Source of the DNA: Bacillus sp. FJAT-27225
Lineage (GTDB): Bacteria > Bacillota > Bacilli > Bacillales > Cytobacillaceae
Assembly: GCF_001685025.1 (NCBI RefSeq)
Contig: NZ_MAYU01000012.1
Location: 186,001-250,000 of the forward strand
Length of the DNA stretch: 64,000 bases
Direction of reading: 5' to 3'
Positions 1 through 8,030 of this stretch are shown in pieces. The notes below the pieces were generated by a model. That model saw only the letters and a program-made list of their open reading frames with translations, searched no databases and had not been told where the DNA came from. Each line of letters starts with the position of its first letter. The first letter of the stretch is position 1. A program made the translations under genes and the position numbers.

Positions 1-292
1 TAGCTAAGTCAGAAAACTCTGCTACCCCAGATTCATTGGTTGTTGCCGTGAATTTTACCTCACCATCTTTGTTCTGTACAACAACCTCCTGATTAGCAAC
101 AGCGCCATCTTGATTAACCACCGTTAAGGTGTAATTTTCCTCGGCCGCAGGTGGTTCTGTTTCAGTCTCGGCAATCGCACTGTATGGCATGTTATAGGTC
201 ACAAGCATAATCGCGAGAACTACTGCCATCGCGCGGGTGAACCTGGATTTCTTCCTGGCCCGAACGTATTTCTCTTTCCTGCTCATTCTCAT
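1..292 (-). CDS. Secreted or surface protein, N-terminal part only (runs off the window)
   Basis: Reading leftward from an ATG at 292, placed 6 nt after a GAGGAGG ribosome site, an open frame continues to the window edge (about 97 codons). Residues 1-20 are rich in Arg/Lys, residues 21-35 are hydrophobic (AMAVVLAIMLVTYNM), and a signal-peptidase-like site AIA/E lies near residue 41. After an acidic Pro/Glu linker comes a beta-rich stretch (TLTVVNQDGAVANQEVVV) of the kind seen in Ig-like or CnaB-like repeats of surface proteins. It is the last visible gene of the type VII locus, 34 nt below the TTVL-motif gene, so co-transcription is likely. Whether it is a wall-anchored protein, an EsaA-like component or something else cannot be told from the fragment. 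Confidence 0.7.
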   Translation of the reverse strand, partial: MRMSRKEKYVRARKKSRFTRAMAVVLAIMLVTYNMPYSAIAETETEPPAAEENYTLTVVNQDGAVANQEVVVQNKDGEVKFTATTNESGVAEFSDLA

Positions 293-326
293 TCCTTTCC
301 CTCCTCACTCATTCTCTCGAGTACCT

Positions 327-1511
327 CTATAAAATTTCATGCGTATGGATAATGACGATATCCTTCACGATTTTAAATGGGATCGGCTCTGGCTCAACGC
401 CGTCCTGTTCGAGTACCGTTGTGGCGCCCAGGACTGTTGTTCCTTCCTGTAATACAATCGTACCGTTGTCTGCACCGCTTCCTAAAGAGTTATATGCTGT
501 CTCAAGTACGACAGTTTCATTTCCATGGAGACCCGCTCCCGTCACGAATGGATGCGGAATGTCGCCTGAGCCGGAGGCAACCCCTGCTGCCACTGCTTCA
601 GGCATCAGCACCTCAGTCCCCTTTTCACCCTCAGGCTCCAGGACTTCAGTGTCAGGGGACAAAATCTCTGTCCCATCAACTTGTTGGAAAAGAACAGACG
701 TTTCAGCTGTATTCCCCTTGGTGTTCAACTCTTCAGCAACAAATCCTTGCGCCACTGCAAGTATTGTTGTTTCTGCACCATGCGTCACTGTTTCAGGAGC
801 AAGCACCATGGTTCCTTCGCTTCCACCTTGGCCTTCTCCAAGAACTGTCGTCTCAGCACTCCCACCACGGGCTTCTGCAAGAACTGTGGTCTCAGCACTC
901 TCGCCTTGGCTTTCTTCCAGAACTGTAGTCTCAGCACTCCCGCCTTGGCCTTCTGCAAGAACGGTGGTTTCCGCAGCCTTTTCAGCCTCAAAATCACCTG
1001 CATGGTCAGTGCCGTCTGCTTTTGTGGTTCCCCAGTTGAAGGTGACATCCCTTTCTTTGGCAGGAGCTTCACCTTCTGAAAATAGGACAACTGTACCGTC
1101 ACTGCTATAAATCGGAGCGGATGCTTGTGGCTGGATGTCTGGCACAGTCTGCTCTGTTGGCATAACGGCGACAACCGGGCGCGATACTTCTACCGTTTCT
1201 CCCTTTTTATCAAGCTTTCTAGAGCCGGTTTTTTGCGTCAGGGACTTTAGCAAACTACGGGACTTGGAATCTACTTTTTCCGTCAGCACACCTCGCTCTA
1301 AATTAAAGGCATCGGGCTGGAACATCTTTCTTCCGGACTTTGCGTTTTGCTCGCGGATTTCGCGAATTTGCTTTGCTGCGGTCCGGCCGCTTAAATCGCC
1401 GATAATTGCGGGGATATTCAGCTTAAAAAACATAAAAACGGCTGTGATAAACAGCAATCCTGCCAGGGAATACCCGGCTATGGATATGATTTTCCATATG
1501 GAAGCGTCCAT
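327..1511 (-). CDS. Membrane-anchored protein with about 15 TTVL-type phospho-acceptor-like motifs
   Basis: No known family recognised. A single transmembrane segment (residues 8-29) is followed by a basic region (40-105) and a long acidic tail. The tail holds about fifteen copies of a short motif, consensus (E/G/D)-T-x-(V/I)-L, at residues 139, 181, 194, 207, 220, 233, 247, 270, 280, 287, 298, 332, 350, 357 and 363. Four of them sit in perfect 13-residue repeats (181-232), visible in DNA as 39-bp repeats. The neighbouring FHA protein carries ETTIL and GTTVL just before its FHA domain. Thr in an ETT context is the known PknB phospho-site in GarA-type FHA proteins. Directly upstream (12 nt) lies a Ser/Thr kinase, then a PP2C phosphatase and the FHA protein. 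Inferred role: a multi-site phospho-Thr scaffold that recruits FHA domains. It might also be only a low-complexity spacer. Confidence 0.75.
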   Translation of the reverse strand: MDASIWKIISIAGYSLAGLLFITAVFMFFKLNIPAIIGDLSGRTAAKQIREIREQNAKSGRKMFQPDAFNLERGVLTEKVDSKSRSLLKSLTQKTGSRKLDKKGETVEVSRPVVAVMPTEQTVPDIQPQASAPIYSSDGTVVLFSEGEAPAKERDVTFNWGTTKADGTDHAGDFEAEKAAETTVLAEGQGGSAETTVLEESQGESAETTVLAEARGGSAETTVLGEGQGGSEGTMVLAPETVTHGAETTILAVAQGFVAEELNTKGNTAETSVLFQQVDGTEILSPDTEVLEPEGEKGTEVLMPEAVAAGVASGSGDIPHPFVTGAGLHGNETVVLETAYNSLGSGADNGTIVLQEGTTVLGATTVLEQDGVEPEPIPFKIVKDIVIIHTHEIL

Positions 1512-1523
1512 CCTAATCCCCCT

Positions 1524-3209
1524 TTACTTCCTGTACGCATTCTCAATCGCCTGGTCGGTGATTTCGAAACGGCTTATGATGTTAGATTTAATCTCTTCTG
1601 TTTTTTCTGCGGTGACGGCTACATCGTTCGTTGAGCGCTTCACGGCATCTGCCAGGGCGCGCATGTCTTTCTCGCTGATGCCATCCAGCTTGAATTTCCG
1701 TGCATACGTTTCAATCGAATACATCGCCAGTTTATAAAGCTCGAGCTTGACGATCTCGCTTTCGTTCGGCTTTTTATCGATCAGCGCAATCAGCTTCTTG
1801 AGGTTTTCCCAGTAAGGCTTGTATTTGCCCTGGTCGGAAGCCTCTTCAATCTGAAGCAGAATGTTCTGGTTGAACTTCCCGATATCACGGTAAATTACCG
1901 CCATTTCATAATAGTCCTTTTCCTTGGAGCCATATTCGACTGCGTCCTCGAACCAGCCAATTGAACTTTTCATTCTTGTTACTTGATTATCGGTCGTTTC
2001 ACTTTTTCCATAATCATAGTAATACCAATACGCCTTGCCGACTTCAAAGGCGAGATCCGCATATTCTGGATTCTCCCGGAATTTAATCAAGTTCGGATTC
2101 AGCTTCTTTTTAAAACTAGCCTCTTCTTCGACCGTGAAGCTCGCATCCGCCTTAAATGTATTGATCAGACCGATATAAGCTGTGTTCTCTGTCGGCTTTA
2201 TATCAATCGCATTGTAATAGTAGCCAATTTTTGTTGAAGGTGCCGAAGCCTTCTCGGCCAATTCGATGTACCGGCTGTAATCGGCATTATCGGCTTTGAC
2301 ATTCATAACCTGCCCGAATATCCCAATCATCAAAAACAAAAGCGACGAACCTGCCACAGCGTAAAAATTACGCAGCTTTTTCTTCTGCTTTTCCCGGTAC
2401 ACATCATCGGCTTCCTCATAATGGTTGAGTGCATATAGAAGCTCGGCGCATGACTGAAAGCGGTCGTCCGGGTTTAGTTGAGTACACTTTTCAATAATCC
2501 GTTCAAGGCCGCCGGACAAGTGCGGGTTCCAGTATCGGATAGGATACAGCTCATAAGGAGGCTCGCTTGGATTATGGCCGGTCACAAGATGATAGAGTGT
2601 GACGCCAAGGCAATACACATCTGTGCGAGGGTCGGTTTGGCCCTTTCCGCCAAACTGCTCCGGTGCGGCATATCCTTTTGTCCCAAGGCTGACCGTGTCG
2701 GCAAGATTCTGCTCCTTGTACTCGCGGGCAATCCCAAAATCAATGAGCTTTAAATTGCCATCCGGTTTTAACATCACATTGCCGGGCTTCATGTCCCGGT
2801 AGATGATCGATGGATTTCTAGTATGTAAATAATCAAGGACCTCGCATAGCTGCTTGGCCCATTCAATAACCAATTCCTGTGGCTGAGCGCCATATTCATC
2901 AAGAATTTTGTCGAGTGGCTCGCCTTCAATATAGTCCATGATGACAAATATCCGGTCCCGGTCATCGATTATATCGACAATTCGCGGCAAAGCCGGATGG
3001 TCGAGGCGCTTGATCATGTTCGCTTCAGCAATCGCACTCTGGTAAATGATTTCGTAGTTCCTGTCACGTTCCCGTTTCTCGATTTCCTTTACAGCCCACT
3101 GCTTGTTGAGCCGCTTATCCATGGCAAGATACACCTTCGACATGCCGCCCTGGCCAATCAGCTTAAGTATTTCGTATTTTCCTTCTAAAACAGACCCGAT
3201 TGCCGCCAA
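1524..3209 (-). CDS. PknB-like membrane Ser/Thr protein kinase of the type VII locus
   Basis: 561 residues. The N-terminal Hanks-type kinase domain (about 12-265) has all catalytic parts: glycine loop LIGQGGMSKVYL (17-28), Lys41 in AVKEIE, Asp139 in YRDMKPGN, Asp157 in DFG, and AAPE (181-184). One transmembrane helix (about 281-303) is followed by a 260-residue helical, TPR-like outer domain (GYYYNAIDI, AYWYYYDYGKS, YEMAVIYRDIG). Most bacterial PknB kinases have PASTA repeats there; this one does not. Kinase fold, one helix and a helical ectodomain is also the layout of EssB/YukC, whose kinase fold is inactive, and no separate EssB is visible. The start is TTG with GGGGA 7 nt upstream; an ATG slightly upstream is out of frame. 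Likely partners are the PP2C, FHA and TTVL proteins next door. Confidence 0.93.
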   Translation of the reverse strand: MAAIGSVLEGKYEILKLIGQGGMSKVYLAMDKRLNKQWAVKEIEKRERDRNYEIIYQSAIAEANMIKRLDHPALPRIVDIIDDRDRIFVIMDYIEGEPLDKILDEYGAQPQELVIEWAKQLCEVLDYLHTRNPSIIYRDMKPGNVMLKPDGNLKLIDFGIAREYKEQNLADTVSLGTKGYAAPEQFGGKGQTDPRTDVYCLGVTLYHLVTGHNPSEPPYELYPIRYWNPHLSGGLERIIEKCTQLNPDDRFQSCAELLYALNHYEEADDVYREKQKKKLRNFYAVAGSSLLFLMIGIFGQVMNVKADNADYSRYIELAEKASAPSTKIGYYYNAIDIKPTENTAYIGLINTFKADASFTVEEEASFKKKLNPNLIKFRENPEYADLAFEVGKAYWYYYDYGKSETTDNQVTRMKSSIGWFEDAVEYGSKEKDYYEMAVIYRDIGKFNQNILLQIEEASDQGKYKPYWENLKKLIALIDKKPNESEIVKLELYKLAMYSIETYARKFKLDGISEKDMRALADAVKRSTNDVAVTAEKTEEIKSNIISRFEITDQAIENAYRK

Positions 3210-3224
3210 TTGAAATCCCCATCC

Positions 3225-3992
3225 TTACTGAATTTTAACGAGCAGAACCGAGATATTATCTGTTTCCTGCCTTTGCTTATTCAACTCAACCATCCCTATT
3301 GCCCTCTGCATCAAGACCGCTTCTTCCTGAAGTTCATGAGGCACGAAGGCGCGGAAAATCTCATCTTCACTGACAGTGTGGCGAAAACCATCCGAGCATA
3401 ATAAATATACCTCTCCAGGAACAGGCCGGCCGAACACAAATTGCGGTTCAACAAGCCTGGAAGCACCGATGCATTGCAATAGGACATTGCGCCTCGGGTC
3501 CTTCCTTGCCTGCTCGGGAGTCATCCTGCCGCTCCTAACCTCCCTGCCAACAACAGTTTGATCCTCGGTCAGGATGTTTAAATTTTCATGGATTCGGTAC
3601 ACTCTCGAATCGCCAACATGGCCAATCATCATAAACTGGCTGTCAATGAGGAGGAGTGCGGTAACTGTGGTACCAAGCTGGATTCGCTCCCGCCTTCCAT
3701 ATTCACCGATCCGATGGTTCTGTTCCTTGATGATCCTTTCCCAGCGGTAGCGGATATCGTCCCAGTCTCTTACAGCCAACTGGGCCGGAAGCTCCTCATC
3801 AAACCAGGCGGCAAACGCCTTGATGACACTTGCACTTGCCAGCTCCCCCTTTGAAAGGCCGCCCATCCCGTCACAAATTACTGCAAGGACAACTTTTCCG
3901 AGCGGTGTCTCAGCCACCTTTATACAAAGGCTGTCCTGATTGGTCGCTTTCTTGATTCCTACATCGGTATACGCAGCTGTTAAAACATCCAT
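3225..3992 (-). CDS. PP2C-family Ser/Thr protein phosphatase
   Basis: 255 residues, the normal length for a bacterial PrpC/Stp phosphatase. Metal-binding motifs are complete: NQDS (Asp20), CDGMGG (Asp41), GHVGDSRVYRI, LLCSDGF and the terminal DNISVLLV. It should remove phosphate from Ser/Thr of the products phosphorylated by the kinase encoded 15 nt downstream. Start ATG at 3992 follows AAGGAAGGG. Kinase and phosphatase pairs are normally co-transcribed in Bacillus (prpC-prkC); here the order is phosphatase then kinase inside a type VII locus, so the pair is probably dedicated to secretion rather than being the housekeeping pair. Confidence 0.95.
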   Translation of the reverse strand: MDVLTAAYTDVGIKKATNQDSLCIKVAETPLGKVVLAVICDGMGGLSKGELASASVIKAFAAWFDEELPAQLAVRDWDDIRYRWERIIKEQNHRIGEYGRRERIQLGTTVTALLLIDSQFMMIGHVGDSRVYRIHENLNILTEDQTVVGREVRSGRMTPEQARKDPRRNVLLQCIGASRLVEPQFVFGRPVPGEVYLLCSDGFRHTVSEDEIFRAFVPHELQEEAVLMQRAIGMVELNKQRQETDNISVLLVKIQ

Positions 3993-4071
3993 TTTGTACC
4001 CTTCCTTGCTTTGAAGGAAAAATTCCTTCTATTATATATGTCTTTTACTTGTATAGAAAAATCACGTGAGG

Positions 4072-5241
4072 CTAGAGATAAAAAATGAATTCCTCGTTTG
4101 CCAGGCGCAGCTTTGTGCCCGAGAAAATTTCGACCTCTTGTTTGACAGGGATTGCTCGGCCATCCACATACGTCTTATTGGTGGAGTTATGGTCGATGAT
4201 GAAGTAACGGTTCTCCCTGGTAATAATGTCGGCATGGCTGCGGCTGATTGCATGATTGTCGGAAATAAAATAATCGCAGAAGCTTTTCTCTTTTCCAATC
4301 CGAAACGAAGGCTTATTGATAATAATTGTTTCTTTGTTCTTCTCCCTGATCATATAAGGGAAAATTAATTCGCTATTCAAATCCGCTCCCAGCACGGTTG
4401 TACCGCCTGCCTCGCCAGCACCGAGTATCGTCGTTTCGCTGGAAAACTGGGTGCCTTTTTTTCCAAAAGAGCCTTGAACAAAATCTGCTGCCAAAGCTAT
4501 TCCACAGGCCGGGCAGTAATTGGCGGAATTGGGTGCAGTACGGCCGCAGCCCGGACAACTCTTCCCACTATTCCCAAGCGGATTATAGGCAATATTGGCG
4601 TTTGGGATTTTTACGTTGTCGGAAAAACCTCCTGTTGCTCCAGGCTGGGTGCCGCCGGTAGGGAAAAATTGTTTCGAGTCGGCTTTCTTTCCCATCATGC
4701 CGAGAATGAGTTTTTCAAAGCTGTTGATTGAAAAAGGTGGAACGGTATTAAAATAGTTCAGATACTCCTTGATGTAGGAGTGGTCTTCGTGCTTCGTAAA
4801 CACGATACTGAACGGCAGTTCCTTGAAAAACGTGGCTGCGGAGGAAGGGGCATGGTTGTTCACGATCGGCAAGTAGATGCACGTCACCTTTTTCGTTCTT
4901 GGTTCGATAAAAATATGGTCCGCATTGAGCATCAGGTTAACCGGATTCATTGACCTGGCTTCGCATTCCTTGATGACCGACACGATTTGGATGACCGTAT
5001 CTAGAAACATTTTCTTGCTGACGATTCTCGTAAAATACGTTTTTAAGGTGATCATGTCGGTAATCGTGCTGGTAATGGTGATGACGCCTTTTTTGCCGGT
5101 TTTCGTGGTGACCGGATTGAGTGTATCCATCAGCCCTCTGGCAATTGCCTGCAGCTCCCGCTCATTGACCGCTTCAAAAGAGGTAAGCGTTTTTTCTACT
5201 ATAGATGTATTCTGGTTTTGTACAATCGATTTCTTGCCCAT
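4072..5241 (-). CDS. FHA-domain protein with zinc ribbon and TTVL motifs
   Basis: 389 residues in three parts. The N-terminal alpha/beta domain (about 1-185) resembles the DUF6382-type region found before FHA domains in Firmicute secretion loci (family name recalled, not searched). A zinc ribbon follows: CPGCG (229-233) and CPAC (243-246). Next come two phospho-acceptor-like motifs, ETTIL (269) and GTTVL (280). The C-terminal FHA domain (about 305-389) has the expected Arg314-Ile-Gly, Ser334-Arg-Ser-His and Asn-Lys-Thr (355-357) phosphothreonine-binding positions. FHA domains bind phospho-Thr peptides, so it may bind its own motif in cis or the many motifs of the protein at 327-1511. It is encoded 79 nt before the phosphatase gene in the same direction. 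Confidence 0.85.
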   Translation of the reverse strand: MGKKSIVQNQNTSIVEKTLTSFEAVNERELQAIARGLMDTLNPVTTKTGKKGVITITSTITDMITLKTYFTRIVSKKMFLDTVIQIVSVIKECEARSMNPVNLMLNADHIFIEPRTKKVTCIYLPIVNNHAPSSAATFFKELPFSIVFTKHEDHSYIKEYLNYFNTVPPFSINSFEKLILGMMGKKADSKQFFPTGGTQPGATGGFSDNVKIPNANIAYNPLGNSGKSCPGCGRTAPNSANYCPACGIALAADFVQGSFGKKGTQFSSETTILGAGEAGGTTVLGADLNSELIFPYMIREKNKETIIINKPSFRIGKEKSFCDYFISDNHAISRSHADIITRENRYFIIDHNSTNKTYVDGRAIPVKQEVEIFSGTKLRLANEEFIFYL

Positions 5242-5320
5242 ACATACTCTCCCTGAGTGTTACTTTTAAATCGTTTTGTTTTGGTTGTTGTGGCTGGATA
5301 GTTCGCTGTCCCATTCGGAA

Positions 5321-5395
5321 GTGCGCATATATCTTAAATACTGCGCATAAATCGCGGAAAGTACGCATAAATCCTGGAAACTGCGCATATCCCAG
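5321..5395. repeat. 20-bp tandem repeat, about four units
   Basis: Units start at 5321, 5341, 5361 and 5381, each beginning (G/C)T(G/A)CGCATA and followed by AATC(G/C)(C/T)GGAAA in the two best units; the last is partial. It lies in the 190-bp gap between the FHA gene and the WXG100 gene at 5435. The period is exactly 20 bp. No inverted symmetry beyond the TGCGCA core is seen. Function unknown. Confidence 0.8.
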
Positions 5396-5434
5396 ACTCG
5401 CTTTCTTAAAACCTAGTTCGCCAGTTCGCAGACA

Positions 5435-5740
5435 TCAGAGGCTGTTTGCTTTTTGAATGGCCTTTGCCTGGGCGTCCTTATATTGACTTGCAGAATGGCG
5501 CAAAACCTTGGTATACGATTCGAGCGATTTCATAAAGGCATAAGAAGTCGAGTCGCTGTCGTCCAGCTTGTTCCACTTCAGCAAAAAGCTTTGAAAATCT
5601 TCACCCTTCCAGGCAGCGTTCATCGACTGAACTTCCTGGGAAGCGAGGGACATATTCTTTTTTTGCTTGGATATATAGGAATCAATCGCATCGGCTGCTC
5701 GTTCCAATTCGTTGTAGTTTACCTTTATATACGAACTCAT
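5435..5740 (-). CDS. WXG100-family secretion substrate or partner
   Basis: 101 residues, all helical, with W44-K-G46 in the middle turn (AAWKGEDF), the hallmark of WXG100/Esx proteins. Helix 1 begins IKVNYNELERAADAI and helix 2 contains SLESYTKVLRHSASQYKDAQ. Unlike its two neighbours it lacks the ADAFK tail and a clear YxxxD/E export signal at the end, so it may be the partner half of a heterodimer with the gene 15 nt upstream. It lies in the effector sub-cluster and is likely a helper for the lipase effector. Confidence 0.85.
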   Translation of the reverse strand: MSSYIKVNYNELERAADAIDSYISKQKKNMSLASQEVQSMNAAWKGEDFQSFLLKWNKLDDSDSTSYAFMKSLESYTKVLRHSASQYKDAQAKAIQKANSL

Positions 5741-5755
5741 CTGACAAATCGCCCC

Positions 5756-6061
5756 CTATTTAAATGCGTCCGCAAGTGAAACGTTCTTGCTCTCTGTTTC
5801 GGTATAACCCGCTGACACTTGGGTCAGGAGGAATTTGCTATAATCGGCCATCACTTGAAAGCGCTGGTCGTAGTATGCATTTTTAATAGAAGAAAAGTGG
5901 CGGATGACAGCATCGCCTGCCTGGCTGTTCCAACTCCCATTCAGGCTGCGAATTGCCTGTTCGACATCTTGAAAATCAGAGCGAATCGTTTTATTAATCG
6001 TTGCGATTCTTTCCGCCTTAGACTTGACCGCATTGACATCAACTTCAATTCGATTAGCCAT
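5756..6061 (-). CDS. WXG100-like protein with YxxxE export motif
   Basis: 101 residues with a variant turn W44-N-S46 (WxS in place of WxG), and Y86-T-E-T-E90, a match to the YxxxD/E signal used by type VII substrates. It ends in LADAFK, exactly like the EsxA-like protein at 9317-9622, which has W44 and Y86/E90 at identical positions; the two are clear paralogues. It is encoded between a small helical protein and another WXG100 protein, all three just downstream of the lipase effector, so it is probably an effector-specific export partner. Confidence 0.85.
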   Translation of the reverse strand: MANRIEVDVNAVKSKAERIATINKTIRSDFQDVEQAIRSLNGSWNSQAGDAVIRHFSSIKNAYYDQRFQVMADYSKFLLTQVSAGYTETESKNVSLADAFK

Positions 6062-6076
6062 TTTAATGTCCTCCTT

Positions 6077-6301
6077 TTACGATTTCGCTTTATCCTTCAC
6101 ATAATCCGGATGCACATTGTTTGGGTCCACGTTGTTCAGACTTTGGAGCGCCCGCTCGCATTGATCGGCGTACTGGCGCACTTTTGCAGCGGCAACCTCG
6201 CTGCCAATTCCCTCAAAATCATGTCCAAGGCCAGATGCGATATCCTCCAGTTCGCGAATGATACTTCTTAATTCACTTTTCATAGCACCCAGACTTGCCA
6301 T
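6077..6301 (-). CDS. Small helical protein, probable effector partner
   Basis: 74 residues, predicted as a helical hairpin (LRSIIRELEDIASGL and AAAKVRQYADQCERALQSL) with a polar tail. No WXG motif and no signal peptide. It follows the lipase effector by 41 nt and precedes the WXG100-like gene by 15 nt. In staphylococcal TslA-type systems small helical hairpin proteins bind the C-terminal targeting helices of the effector; position and size fit such a role here, but this is inference. Confidence 0.7.
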   Translation of the reverse strand: MASLGAMKSELRSIIRELEDIASGLGHDFEGIGSEVAAAKVRQYADQCERALQSLNNVDPNNVHPDYVKDKAKS

Positions 6302-6342
6302 CAGGTTTCCTCCTTGTTATGAAGTGGCTTACGTACAAGCGA

Positions 6343-8028
6343 TTAAATTGCATTCATGATATTTCGTTCCGCGCGTTCAAATGCTTCTGCGGTCTCCTCC
6401 AAATAGTTGATGCACTGGTTCATTTTATAGCTGCCCGGAAGGCTGTTTGCCCGGAGGATAGACAAAATATCCAGCAGCCCGGCTGTCAAATAGAGAGAGT
6501 TCATAGCGCCATCGAGATCCCGGATTCGTGCCCTGACTTGATCGAGCCGTGACGCGTATTGGCGCAGTTTATACGTATTCACTTCAATATATGGCGTAGC
6601 GACAGCCCTGCCGGAGGAAAACAGGCTGCGAAGCCCATCCATCAACCCGCGGAACGCACCAGCCATTGTGGTCATAAACTCATTGATCTGCGCTCCGGCC
6701 CACTGGAAGGCTTTACCCACAGCGTCAGCAATTTGGCTGATCATCGCAGGGACGAAATCTGTTACCAAATAGTCTATAAAACCATAAACGGCTTCAACCA
6801 TGTCGGAAAGATACTCAAAAACTATGACACTTGCAACAAAAGTAAGGACAGCTCCCAAAAGTTTAGCCGCAAGCACTGCAACTGCTGAAACCAGTGCAAC
6901 AGGACCTATGACGATGACTGCCGTTACAAGCCCGACTACTAGTCCGGTCACTAGCAGACCCCCGGCGACAGTTAATTTTCCATTCGGGCCGATTATCGCA
7001 TCTTTTATCGGTTTCACTTTTGATGTCATAGCAATCAAGCCGCTGACAAGCACTGCCCCTGCTCTTTCCCCGAGCATCCGGTCAATGCCCTGGGTAAACG
7101 GGGCGACAATGTGCGAAAGAAATGTCCGGCCATTTTCCTTTTTGACGATATTACCATCGCCGTCAAAAACAACATTTTCTGTACCATGCTGAACCGGGCC
7201 CGTTCCGCACAGTTCAGAGTAAAAGTACTCAATACCAGGGACACTCTGAAGAATTCCTCCGACAAGCGATTGCTCGACATGTTCCATTTGAACTTTCGAA
7301 GTGGCTTCCTGAATAAATTGATTGTTCCTTTCCAAATATTCATTGGCAAAACCGGGGCCATCATAGCTGATTGTCCGGTCAATTTTGTCTATTACCTCCA
7401 GCTTTGCTGCCATAAAAGTCGCATGCTCTGCCAGGTTGCCGCCCAGCGAGTGGCCGGCGAACGTGATATTGTCGTATTTATCGAAAAAGCCTTCGTTCTT
7501 CAATTCCTGCAGAAAAAGCTCAACATCTTTCTGCTGGGCTGTCAACTCGCCTGAAATAAGCGCAGCGTCGGCTCCTATCCAATCCTGTTCAACATTTTGA
7601 AACTCTGAGAACGGCTCACTTCCTCGGAACGAAACAATGATGCCCTTGGGAGTTTCAATTACAGTTGCATATAAACCTGACTCCCCTTCTCTGTTTCTGT
7701 CATGGGTCTTAATAACATTCCAATTAAGTACATCATTAGGCAGGCTGTTAATTTTTTCAGCATCCAGGCTGACAATGCTATCGTTATTTCTTATTGCCGC
7801 ATCGGCCCCAATCCTGTCGAAATGCTCTTGTTTATACGGTCGATCGGGAGGAAGCTCCAAAAGGTCTCTGATTTTATTGCCAGAACTATTATCTGAAGTT
7901 TCGGGACCAGAAACTTGTTCCCACTGGTTGCTTTTAAGCATCTCTAGATCAAGATAGGCAATATCTGTTGCATACTTCAATTCGAGGTGAGAGAGTGGTT
8001 TGTCGGGAGAGGTCACATTAACTATCAA
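6343..8028 (-). CDS. Type VII lipase effector with C-terminal targeting helices (TslA-like layout)
   Basis: 561 residues. The N-terminal alpha/beta-hydrolase domain (about 90-290) has the nucleophile elbow GHSLGG (Ser194), the preceding strand IIVSFRGSE and the following SYDGPGF, typical of class 3 lipases and Mbeg1-like hydrolases. A very hydrophobic glycine-rich stretch (about 350-408) could cross or insert in a membrane. The C-terminal 85 residues (EVNTYKLRQYASRLDQVRAR and after) are an LXG/WXG-like helical targeting domain. The toxin domain is therefore N-terminal and the export domain C-terminal, the reverse of LXG toxins, as in Staphylococcus aureus TslA. No signal peptide. Start is TTG at 8028, two nt after the lipoprotein stop. 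Likely substrate: phospholipid or acyl ester in rival cells (inference). Confidence 0.85.
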   Translation of the reverse strand: MIVNVTSPDKPLSHLELKYATDIAYLDLEMLKSNQWEQVSGPETSDNSSGNKIRDLLELPPDRPYKQEHFDRIGADAAIRNNDSIVSLDAEKINSLPNDVLNWNVIKTHDRNREGESGLYATVIETPKGIIVSFRGSEPFSEFQNVEQDWIGADAALISGELTAQQKDVELFLQELKNEGFFDKYDNITFAGHSLGGNLAEHATFMAAKLEVIDKIDRTISYDGPGFANEYLERNNQFIQEATSKVQMEHVEQSLVGGILQSVPGIEYFYSELCGTGPVQHGTENVVFDGDGNIVKKENGRTFLSHIVAPFTQGIDRMLGERAGAVLVSGLIAMTSKVKPIKDAIIGPNGKLTVAGGLLVTGLVVGLVTAVIVIGPVALVSAVAVLAAKLLGAVLTFVASVIVFEYLSDMVEAVYGFIDYLVTDFVPAMISQIADAVGKAFQWAGAQINEFMTTMAGAFRGLMDGLRSLFSSGRAVATPYIEVNTYKLRQYASRLDQVRARIRDLDGAMNSLYLTAGLLDILSILRANSLPGSYKMNQCINYLEETAEAFERAERNIMNAI

Positions 8029-8030
8029 GG

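Noticed and set aside
352-1110. Plus-strand proteins opposite the TTVL gene
   Set aside because: Long open frames here result from the repeats and codon bias of the minus-strand gene; no ribosome sites and Ser/Leu-rich low-complexity products.
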